Source of the DNA: a virus
IMG/VR virus record: IMGVR_UViG_3300008262_000375
Location: 1-23,360 of that record
Reading direction: 5' to 3' (one strand)
Length of the DNA: 23,360 nt
In this document: piece after piece, positions 1 to 7,800 of the stretch
Numbering within the stretch: position 1 is the stretch's first letter
Layout: every line of letters starts with the position of its first letter
The notes under the pieces: generated by a model
Told to the model about the DNA's origin: nothing
The model's database searches: none
What the model saw: only the letters and a program-made list of their open reading frames with translations
Made by a program: the position numbers and the translations under genes

Positions 1-480
1 GCAGGTTACACTCGTGGTATCGTAAATGCGGTTAAAGCACGTAAGAAGTTAACACAAGAAGATAGAGATACACTTTATAAAGGAAGAATTAACCCTATTG
101 CAACTTTCTCTGATGTAGGAACTGTAATATGGGGTAACAAAACTCTTCAAATTAAAGAGTCGGCTCTTGACAGAATTAACGTAAGAAGATTGTTATTACA
201 AGCTCGTAAATTGATTTCAGCAGTTTCTGTGAGATTGTTGTTCGAACAAAACGACCAAAAAGTAAGACAAGATTTCTTAAATGCTGTTAATCCAATCTTA
301 GATGCAATCAGAAGAGATAGAGGTTTATACGATTTCCGTGTAACAGTTTCTTCAGACACTGCTGATTTAGATAGAAACCAAATGACAGGTAAGATTTATA
401 TCAAACCTACAAGGTCTCTTGAGTTCATAGATATTACATTCTATATAACACCAACAGGAGCGTCTTTCGAAAATATCTAA
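1..480 (+). CDS. gp18: Tail sheath protein, C-terminal part (T4 gp18-like), 5' end outside window
   Basis: This is the last 159 codons of a contractile tail sheath protein, which polymerises around the tail tube and shortens during DNA injection. The reading frame is open from base 1 and ends in TAA. The fragment matches the conserved end of T4 gp18 as I know it: a 'VIWGNKTLQ' segment, then 'SALDRINVRRLLL', a helix with 'FEQND', 'RRDRGLYDFRV', 'DLDRNQMTGKIYIKP', and the terminal 'ITFYITPTGASFENI'. These form the sheath's conserved core next to the tube. It uses more CGT and C-ending codons than the large baseplate genes, as expected for an abundant protein. A strong hairpin follows nine bases after the stop. 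The family call is secure; the N-terminal half cannot be seen. Confidence 0.95.
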   Translation, partial: AGYTRGIVNAVKARKKLTQEDRDTLYKGRINPIATFSDVGTVIWGNKTLQIKESALDRINVRRLLLQARKLISAVSVRLLFEQNDQKVRQDFLNAVNPILDAIRRDRGLYDFRVTVSSDTADLDRNQMTGKIYIKPTRSLEFIDITFYITPTGASFENI

Positions 481-488
481 TAACCTTA

Positions 489-522
489 AATGACAGACCA
501 GTAGAAATACTGGTTTGTCATT
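489..522 (+). terminator. 15-bp hairpin with GAAA tetraloop after the sheath gene
   Basis: Left arm 489-503 pairs with right arm 508-522 over 15 base pairs, with one G-U wobble at 496/515, around a GAAA loop (504-507). The following sequence is ATATTTAA, not an uninterrupted T run. It may therefore be a weak terminator, or an mRNA-stabilising or processing hairpin protecting the sheath message. Confidence 0.6.
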
Positions 523-534
523 ATATTTAATAAT

Positions 535-1362
535 ATGAGAGTTTATTTAATTGAAACAGTAAGAGAAGAGTTTACACCTGATACAGTATATTGGGCGTTT
601 GACTGGGATGACAATATTTTAACCATGCCCACTCAGATTGTTCTATTAGACGATAATGGTGAAGAAGTTCTTATGTCTACTGAAGATTTTGCAGAACATA
701 GACATCAAATCGGTGTTGAACCTTTTAAATATAAAGGAAAAAATGTTGTGAGTTATGCAAATGACCCATACAGGTTTTTCTCAAACAAAGGGGACAAACG
801 TTTTTTAATAGATGTGATGTTTGCTGAAGAAGGTCCTGAATGGAGTAAATTCGCAGAAACAATAAATAACGGTTCAATTTTTGCAATCGTTACTGCTAGA
901 GGACATTCACCATTAGTGATACGTAAAGCTATCGAAAACATGATTGAGTCCAATTATAAAGGAATCAATAAAAAAGAATTAGTTAAAAATTTAAGAAAAT
1001 ATCGTCACTTCGCTGAGGAAGATGATATGAGTGATAATGAATTAATTAATTCTTATATGGATATGAATAAGTATTATCCTGTGACTTATGGACAAGGTTC
1101 GGCAGCTCAACCTGAAAAATTAAAAGTAGAAGCTTTAAAAGAATTCCATAATTATGTTAATTACATATCAGGGATTTTACATAAACCAGCATACTTAAAG
1201 AATTTAATATCAAATAGATTTGTACCTAAAGTAGTATTTTCAGATGATGATAGAAGAAATATTGAATATGCACATAAGAGTTTAAGTAATGACCCTGAAA
1301 GCAAATTTGAATTTATTTTAACACAAGGAGGAAAGAGACAAAAGTATGAACCAGAAAATTAA
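535..1362 (+). CDS. HAD-superfamily phosphatase-like protein
   Basis: This 275-residue protein has the signature motifs of haloacid dehalogenase (HAD) phosphohydrolases. Motif I is 'AFDWDDNIL', with candidate nucleophile D23 and general acid D25. Motif II is 'FAIVTARG', with T120. Motif IV is 'KVVFSDDDRRN', with D237-D239 for the metal. The segment between motifs II and IV (about 125-230) is long and would form a cap or substrate domain. N27 replaces the Thr or Val common after motif I. With both Asp residues present, catalysis is plausible, but the substrate is unknown: a nucleotide, a polynucleotide 3' end or a protein are all possible. The gene lies between sheath and tube genes, which adjoin in T4, so it is probably transcribed late. 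The ATG follows AT-rich sequence without a Shine-Dalgarno. Confidence 0.75.
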   Translation: MRVYLIETVREEFTPDTVYWAFDWDDNILTMPTQIVLLDDNGEEVLMSTEDFAEHRHQIGVEPFKYKGKNVVSYANDPYRFFSNKGDKRFLIDVMFAEEGPEWSKFAETINNGSIFAIVTARGHSPLVIRKAIENMIESNYKGINKKELVKNLRKYRHFAEEDDMSDNELINSYMDMNKYYPVTYGQGSAAQPEKLKVEALKEFHNYVNYISGILHKPAYLKNLISNRFVPKVVFSDDDRRNIEYAHKSLSNDPESKFEFILTQGGKRQKYEPEN

Positions 1363-1428
1363 TAACCTAGTCTAGTGTAAATTTCTTATAAAAAAACTAA
1401 AAGTAAAGAGAAAAATTTTTAAACTAGA

Positions 1429-1435
1429 TATTTAT
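1429..1435 (+). promoter_or_regulatory. Candidate late-promoter-like element TATTTAT upstream of tail tube
   Basis: GATATTTATAAAA lies 38 bases before the tube start in an A-rich 111-base gap that holds nothing else recognisable. Similar elements occur upstream of three other genes (4837, 16937, 21350). In DNA this AT-rich, chance occurrence is a real possibility. Confidence 0.3.
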
Positions 1436-1473
1436 AAAAAAACATAAAATAAAAAAATTAAAAAAATAACAAT

Positions 1474-1962
1474 ATGGCTGATTTACTGATGAAAATGCCG
1501 GTACCTTACGAACCCAAAAGGCAGAACCGATTTATATTAAGTTTTGATTCAACTTTGGGTATAAATGAATGGTTCGTAGAAAGTGCTTCAAGACCACATA
1601 TAACAATTAATCCAACAGAAATTCCATTTTTAAATACTTCTACATATGTAGCAGGTAGATTTACATGGGGTACTATTAACGTTACATTCCGTGACCCAAT
1701 TGGACCTTCAGCGTCACAAGCTTTGATGGAATGGGTTAGATTATGTGCTGAGTCAGTAACAGGTCGTATGGGATATGCCGCAGGTTATAAGAAAAACGTT
1801 GAAGTTAGTATGTTAGACCCAACAGGTGTTGTTGTTGAGAAATGGATATTAGAAGGTACTTTCTTAAGTGATGTTAACTTCAATAACTTGGATTATAAGT
1901 CCGATTCATTGGCAACAATCACGGCTACTTTGAGAATGGACCGTTGTATTTTAGTATACTAA
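1474..1962 (+). CDS. gp19: Tail tube protein (T4 gp19-like)
   Basis: This 162-residue protein is the building block of the inner tail tube, stacked as hexameric rings inside the sheath. T4 gp19 has 163 residues, so the length fits. Family features include the N-terminal 'PYEPKRQNRFILSFD', the tryptophan in 'INEWFVESASRP', 'TWGTINVTFRDPIGPSASQ', 'MEWVRL', and a C-terminal beta strand pair ending 'LATITATLRMDRC'. These belong to the gp19 / phage tail tube beta-barrel fold. It follows the sheath gene after the HAD insertion and is followed by a strong terminator, consistent with a separately ended, highly expressed message. Codons are enriched for well-expressed forms such as CGT, TTC and GAC. 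The ATG lacks a Shine-Dalgarno and has an A-rich leader. Confidence 0.93.
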   Translation: MADLLMKMPVPYEPKRQNRFILSFDSTLGINEWFVESASRPHITINPTEIPFLNTSTYVAGRFTWGTINVTFRDPIGPSASQALMEWVRLCAESVTGRMGYAAGYKKNVEVSMLDPTGVVVEKWILEGTFLSDVNFNNLDYKSDSLATITATLRMDRCILVY

Positions 1963-1987
1963 TAAAAAAAACAATACAAAATTTTGT

Positions 1988-2022
1988 AAAATCCTGTATA
2001 TATTGTTATACAGGATTTTTTT
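1988..2022 (+). terminator. Rho-independent terminator after tail tube
   Basis: A perfect 13-bp inverted repeat (1988-2000 with 2007-2019) encloses a six-base loop TATTGT. The right arm runs into a T tract to 2022. The next ORF starts at the very next base, so its start codon abuts the terminator. Confidence 0.88.
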
Positions 2023-2133
2023 ATGGAAGAATATTCAGGATACACATGTAATAGATGTGGAAAAGTGTTTGAAACTAAAGAAGAGTTTATTAAACAACAC
2101 AAAGAAGAAGTTAAAAATGAAAATAAAGATTGA
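2023..2133 (+). CDS. Small zinc-knuckle-like protein (36 aa)
   Basis: This 36-codon ORF ends in TGA, unlike the TAA of its neighbours. It encodes a peptide starting 'MEEYSGYTCNRCGKVFETKE' and ending in a Lys/Glu-rich tail. The first part resembles a C2H2 finger: C9-x2-C12, aromatic F16, hydrophobic F22 and H26, but the expected last histidine is absent. The ATG sits directly after the terminator T tract with no leader space, so expression needs readthrough or an unseen start. The charged composition and the CxxC spacing favour a real small gene, possibly a nucleic-acid or protein-binding one, but the evidence is thin. Confidence 0.45.
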   Translation: MEEYSGYTCNRCGKVFETKEEFIKQHKEEVKNENKD

Positions 2134-2174
2134 TTTATTTAATTCTTAAATTATTTTTATAATAAAATCGAAAT

Positions 2175-2936
2175 ATGATGGATAAGGATTTATACCAAGC
2201 TGCAACAGAAAACTTTAATTTACCACATGACATGGTTCAATTACCTTCAGGTGGAATTTTTTACAAAAGTAAGAAAAAATCAGTCAAAGTTGGTTATTTG
2301 ACGGCTGTTGATGAAAATTTACTAAATAGTTCTAATATTGAAAGAGAGGGATTAATGATGACTCTTTTAAGAAATAAGGTTTATGAACATGATTTAAGAC
2401 CTGAAGAGTTGTTAGATGTTGATATCCAAGCAGTTTTGTTATTTTTAAGAAATACTTCTTTTGGTCCTGAATATAATATGTCTGTTTTAGACCCAAGAAC
2501 AAACAAGTATTTTGATACTACAATTGTATTAGACGAACTTAATATTACCCGACCAACAAGTCTACCTGATGAGACCGGTCTTTTTGAAACTAAATTACCA
2601 AAAACTGGTGTGGTAGTTAAGTTAAAACCTTTATCATATGGTGAAGAAACTGAAATTGAGAAGTCTTTAGAAAAATACCCTGTAGGTTTAGTTCCACCTA
2701 CTATAACAATGAAATTACAAAAACAAATTGTTGAAGTTAATGGTGATACCTCACTTTCTACTATATCTAAATTTGTAAATGAACTTCCAATCTTGGATTC
2801 AAAACATATTAAGAATTTTTTAAGAGAAAACGTACCTTCATTGGACCTAAAAAGACAAGTTAAAACCCCATCAGGAGAAATAGTTACAGTTCAAGTAGCG
2901 TTTGGGGTTGAGTTTTTTCGTCCGTTCTTCCAATAA
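2175..2936 (+). CDS. Baseplate hub assembly protein, T4 gp26/gp51 type
   Basis: This 253-residue protein has the 'LPSGGIFY' motif (residues 23-30) near its N-terminus, characteristic of the T4 baseplate protein family that includes gp26 and gp51. It ends in a 'VAFGVEFFRPFF' strand, also seen there. A middle acidic/helical region (about 50-100) and a 'LRENVPSLDL' segment near the end fit the same family. In T4 these proteins act in hub assembly. Here the gene lies 22 bases upstream of the tape measure gene, where many phages encode the chaperone that coats the tape measure, so it could also serve that role. Two adjacent ATGs begin the ORF; the first is chosen. No programmed frameshift into another frame is visible. 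Confidence 0.65.
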   Translation: MMDKDLYQAATENFNLPHDMVQLPSGGIFYKSKKKSVKVGYLTAVDENLLNSSNIEREGLMMTLLRNKVYEHDLRPEELLDVDIQAVLLFLRNTSFGPEYNMSVLDPRTNKYFDTTIVLDELNITRPTSLPDETGLFETKLPKTGVVVKLKPLSYGEETEIEKSLEKYPVGLVPPTITMKLQKQIVEVNGDTSLSTISKFVNELPILDSKHIKNFLRENVPSLDLKRQVKTPSGEIVTVQVAFGVEFFRPFFQ

Positions 2937-2958
2937 TATTATTTAAAAATGAATAACA

Positions 2959-4815
2959 ATGTTTGTACTTGGTGATTTAGATGATGCTGCTAATAGTGCA
3001 GGTAAATTAAATGACGAATTTGCTGCGATAAGTTCGGAAATGTCAACTATTACAGGTCTTTTTGGGACATTTAATAATTTAGTTAATACGAATTTATTAG
3101 ACCTTACAAAAATGAGAGATGTTCTCTTATATGTTGACAGGTCGGCTATGAATATTTCAAAATCATTTGGACAAGGTCGAGAAAATGTAACACAATTAAA
3201 AATTGCAATGGCGGATGCATATGTTGAAGTTGCTAAAATGGGTGGTACGTATAAAGATATTGCGGAAATACAAGGAAAAGTTGCTGCTGATTTAGGTCGA
3301 AATGTTATTCTACAATCTGACACTATTGAAAAATTATTTGCAACACAAGAAGTTACAGGACAAAATGCTGAGGTAGTTACAAAATCATTTAAAGATGCTG
3401 GAATGAGTGCTAATTTGGCTGTGGAGGGGATGCAAAAAGTTGTTGATATTTCAAGAAGTCAAGGAGTTAATGCTCAGGCAGTGTCTAAACTTGTTGTTGA
3501 CAACATGAAAAATTTAAACATGTATACATTTCAAGGAGGTGTTGACGGTTTGTCTAAAATGGCGGCACAAGCAACATCAATGAGATTTAGTATGAGTGAA
3601 ACATTTAGATTTGCTGAGAAAGTATTTAATCCTGAAGGGGCGATTGAGACTGCGGCTGCTTTACAAAGATTAGGTGTGACTCAAAGTCAATTATTAGACC
3701 CATTAAGATTAATGGATTTAGCTCAAAATGACCCAACAGAATTACAAAATCAATTAGTTCAAATGACTGAACAATTTGTTCAACTTAATTCAAAAGGACA
3801 ATTTGAAATTATGCCTGATGCTAAAAGACAGTTAAGGGCTATTTCTACCGAGTTAGGAATTGGTTATGACGAACTTGTAAAAATGTCAATTGGTTCTGCG
3901 GAAGTTGCTGATAAAATGAATAAAATTAGTTTCCCAACAGGTGCATTTAGCGAAGAAGATAAAAAATTTATAGCTAACATGGCAGAGATGGGACCTGGTG
4001 GTGTTTATACTTTAAAGGTTGATGGTAAAGATGTTGGTATCGAACAGGCGATGGATATCTTTACTAAAGATAGGACTAAGTTTGATAAGTTTATGGAAGC
4101 GTCAAGACCTAAAACAATGGAAGATTTGGCGATTGAACAATTAGATACTTTAAAATCAATGTCGGCTGCTTTAAATTCTATGATGAATAGAACGTCTATT
4201 GCTGCTAGTGGTTCAAAAGTTGGAGAAACTATATTATCTGGGTATCGAGAAGCATACAATATTCCTGCTAGGACTATGTCAGGAGAAGCTTTTGATACTG
4301 AAAATATGAGAATTAAATTTGATGAACTTGGTACTGGTATATCTGATATTTTTACAAAAATTACTGAGGGTAATTTTGATTTAGCGGATGCAGCATCAAA
4401 AGTAGAGGGGGCGTTTAAAGGTCTTGGTGATTATCTTAAAGATGAACTTTCATCAGTAATTGGTAATTTAAAGGGTGAAGGGGAAAAAATAGTGAATGGT
4501 GGTAATAAAACATTAGAAATGGAAGACTTTATATTAAAAACACACCCAAAGGATTCTATAGTTTTTACACCTGATATGATGGTTGGTGGTACTAATTTGT
4601 TTGGTGGACAACAAAATAGTCTGAGTGAAACTAAAAATACCCATGATATTAATTTAAATGTTAATTTAACATCAACGGGTACTGATTTAAATCAAATAAC
4701 TAAAAAAGAAATATTAGAACCATTAGTTGCTCATATACAAAAAGTAATTACAGGTGATGGATTGTTAAATAAAAATGGTAAAACACCAAATCCAATGGTT
4801 AATTATCAGGTTTAA
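2959..4815 (+). CDS. Tail tape measure protein (T4 gp29 position and size)
   Basis: This 618-residue, mostly alpha-helical protein is a good candidate for the tape measure that sets tail length and sits inside the tube; T4 gp29 has 590 residues. The N-terminal third is rich in Ala, Ser, Thr, Lys and Met with heptad-like spacing. A Gly-containing break occurs at about 350 ('MGPGGVYTLKVDG'). The C-terminus has a short beta segment, 'HDINLNVNLTSTG', then 'ILEPLVAHIQKVI', a pattern common at tape measure ends. It lies between the gp26-like gene and the large tube-cap-position gene, matching T4 order 28-29-48-54. An earlier ATG at 2949 is in another frame and soon stops. At about 0.15 nm per residue the predicted tail is roughly 90 nm. 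Confidence 0.72.
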   Translation: MFVLGDLDDAANSAGKLNDEFAAISSEMSTITGLFGTFNNLVNTNLLDLTKMRDVLLYVDRSAMNISKSFGQGRENVTQLKIAMADAYVEVAKMGGTYKDIAEIQGKVAADLGRNVILQSDTIEKLFATQEVTGQNAEVVTKSFKDAGMSANLAVEGMQKVVDISRSQGVNAQAVSKLVVDNMKNLNMYTFQGGVDGLSKMAAQATSMRFSMSETFRFAEKVFNPEGAIETAAALQRLGVTQSQLLDPLRLMDLAQNDPTELQNQLVQMTEQFVQLNSKGQFEIMPDAKRQLRAISTELGIGYDELVKMSIGSAEVADKMNKISFPTGAFSEEDKKFIANMAEMGPGGVYTLKVDGKDVGIEQAMDIFTKDRTKFDKFMEASRPKTMEDLAIEQLDTLKSMSAALNSMMNRTSIAASGSKVGETILSGYREAYNIPARTMSGEAFDTENMRIKFDELGTGISDIFTKITEGNFDLADAASKVEGAFKGLGDYLKDELSSVIGNLKGEGEKIVNGGNKTLEMEDFILKTHPKDSIVFTPDMMVGGTNLFGGQQNSLSETKNTHDINLNVNLTSTGTDLNQITKKEILEPLVAHIQKVITGDGLLNKNGKTPNPMVNYQV

Positions 4816-4836
4816 TATTAGAAATAAAATTTGAGG

Positions 4837-4843
4837 TATTTAT
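4837..4843 (+). promoter_or_regulatory. Candidate late-promoter-like element TATTTAT upstream of giant baseplate gene
   Basis: GGTATTTATTAATA occupies the short gap after the tape measure gene, 15 bases before the start at 4859. It shares RTATTTATNAA with sites at 1429 and 16937. Similarity by chance in AT-rich DNA is possible. Confidence 0.3.
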
Positions 4844-4858
4844 TAATAAAATTATTCG

Positions 4859-7800
4859 ATGTCAGATAGTTCATTATCATTTGCTTCAACCTCGACGTTT
4901 AGAAACAACCTTTTAGGTAGAAATCTTGCTCCGTATACTGTACAGGGTGTTTTTACACCTCCAATAAGTAATGTTGCTTATGAAACAGTTTTAACTGTTA
5001 CAAATGTAATAGATTCTCCTGATAACTTGATTGCTGATGATGTATTTGCTAATCAACTTTATCCATTAAATGAATACGGTCCTGATGGGGGGTATAATAC
5101 AACAATTACGTTTAATGGTCCTCCATTACCTGTAGCCTCTAATAGTGGTGAATATAGTCCTAATGACACTGTATTAGATATTATAAATGAGGCAACTATA
5201 AATGCTCAATTTATTGAAAATAGATTTGGTCCTACTGGTGGATTTGAAGATTTATATTTTGTTGATAATATACAGTTAAATGGTATTACAAACAATCCTT
5301 ATTGGCAACCACCAAGTTTTTTACCTTCATTTTATACACCATATGAGATTTTAACAAATGATAACCCAAATGGTTCTAATGGTTTATTATCTCAAGATTC
5401 TTTTATCGCTAGAATTGGTGCAGAAAGATTACAATTTGCGTTTCAACAAAGAGTCGCAGCTGAAATCTTCCAAAACACTGTTGGACAAGTTAATTTATCG
5501 TCATTACAAGACCCTTTTGAAGCAAGTTTAATCGTTACGGGTCAACAACCGCTAATTTATAAGAATTGGAGAATTACAGTTCCTGAGAATCCAATATTAA
5601 GAATTGTTGATTTAGCAACGAGATTATCATCCGCTTATTGGCCTGTTTCACCGATACCTGGTGATTACTTTGAGATGGGAGGTGTTCCTCAAAATCAACA
5701 AACTTCATTGGCTTTAAATGTTGCTAATCAGTTAACAGGTGGATTTTTAGGACCGGTATTGAATTTTACAAGAAGTTCTTCTGAAACATTTTTGGCAAAT
5801 ACTGGAAACGGACAAAGGTCGGCATTATTTGCCAATATAGATTATAATAGATATCAACCACCATATGATAAAAATTATGGAGGTATTTTGGGTGTTATTT
5901 CGGGTGTTGCTAATTTATTAACCAATTTAATAAATCCTGATAACGGAACACTTATTGGTGGTTATTATGTTGGTAGTAGAAATGCTGAACCATCAACAAT
6001 TACTTCACCACCAAATCAAGTACCTGTCAATGTCTTTGGTGAACAAGTTCAAGCTCCTGTTTATGGACCATCTGAATTAGGTATTTTATATGAAGGTAAC
6101 CAAGAAGTTTTAAATTTTGGTTTAGCTTCTAAAACATATAGTGATGGTGGTGGTATTGGTGGGGGATTTGTATGGGTTTCACCAAAATATAAAGATAATG
6201 CTGGTTACAAACCAACAGTAGGTGGAGGTGTAGGTACTATTGATGAAAATTACAATGAAGTTAGTAGTGATTATACTCGTAATGAGTCAACAAATATTAC
6301 ATTTAAGGGTAATTCTATTTTAGATAATACTCAAAGATTAATTGATTCTGCGGATAATGTTCAAGGTATTTCAAGATTAAAACATGTTGGTAACGCTATA
6401 AATCAAGTTAGTAAAGTTTTCAATGACGGATACAAAGAAATGACTAAAGGTTCTAAAGTTGTATCTTATGTTGATAACACAACAGGAGAGCAGGCGGGTA
6501 CTGAGTATTGTAGAGTATTTGCTAAAGATACTCCATATTTGATGTATAATGATTTACAAAAGACAGACGGTATTACTACTTCAGGAAGAAGAAGTACTTT
6601 CTCTGTGTTAGATAATACTTTTAATTTAAACATTGCCCCAACAAGAAATCCAGGTTCAACAAACATTATTCAAGGAGGTGATGGTAGCGGTGGTTATGTT
6701 AAGAAATACATGTTATCAATTGAAAATTTAGCATGGAAAACATCAAGTAGACCTGGTTTTACTTATGATGATTTACCTGTTTGTGAAAGAGGACCAAATG
6801 GTGGTAGAATAATGTGGTTTCCACCATACAATTTAAAGTTTAGTGATTCTTCAAACGCTCAATGGAATCCAACATCCTTTTTAGGTAGACCTGAACCAAT
6901 TTATACATATAAAGAAACTTCAAGAACGGGAACTCTTTCATTTATGATAATTGTTGATAATCCTTCAGTTACAAATCTTATTGTTGAACAACAACTTAGT
7001 GGAAAAAATAAAGAAAGAATTGATTCAGTATTGAGTTCTTTCTTTGCGGGATGTACTAAATTTGACATTTATGAATTAGCTAAAAAATTCAATACATTAA
7101 AGCCAAGTGATTTGATGACTTATCAAGAAATCATCAATAATCCAAGATTAACTAATGAAGAACTTGAAGGTGTTATCAAAGAAATTCCTGTTGTTAACAC
7201 AACATCAGGTGGACAAGGTACTGACACGGCTCCTAATCCTGATATAGTTGTAGGTAGTGGGGAAGGTAATACACCTGACCTTATAGGTCCTTTTGAAAAT
7301 GAATTTTTGGATTTTGCATTTTATTTTGAAAATGACATTCCAGGGCCAAGTGATAAAGAAACAACAACCGCAAATTACAAAACAATTTACGACACATATA
7401 CATCATCTTCGAATATTACCAAGTATGTTGATAATGCTCATAATCTTTTTGATTCAACAGATGTAAATTACAATGTTCAAGAATTTTTTGATAATGTTAT
7501 TATAAATAACTTTAGAAAAATTACTGAAGGTGATAATTCATTTGTTCAACAAGCGTATAAATTATTAAATGATGGTATTGTAAAATCAATATCGATTGAG
7601 ATGGAAGGTTCGGCATCTGCTATTGCAACACCTCAATATAATAAAAAATTATCATTACGAAGAATCGACTCAATTAAAAATTATCTATCACAACCTATTA
7701 ATGGGGTTGATTTAGGTAAATTTATTAATGAGGGTACTTTTATTATAAAAAACGCTGAAGGTTTTGGCGAAGAAATCGTTATACCTAAATATAGTACTGA

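Noticed and set aside
1371-1428. TCTAGT / ACTAGA inverted pair about 50 bases apart before the tube gene
   Set aside because: Only six bases per arm in A/T-rich DNA with a long loop; not convincing as a hairpin or operator.
2900-2990. Programmed frameshift from the gp26-like gene into the tape measure region
   Set aside because: No slippery heptamer or overlapping extension is visible; the gp26-like gene ends at TAA 22 bases before the tape measure ATG.
2943-3323. Antisense ORF of 126 codons inside the tape measure gene
   Set aside because: It is opposite a convincing helical protein, has no recognisable motif and no promoter. It is a shadow of the sense codons.
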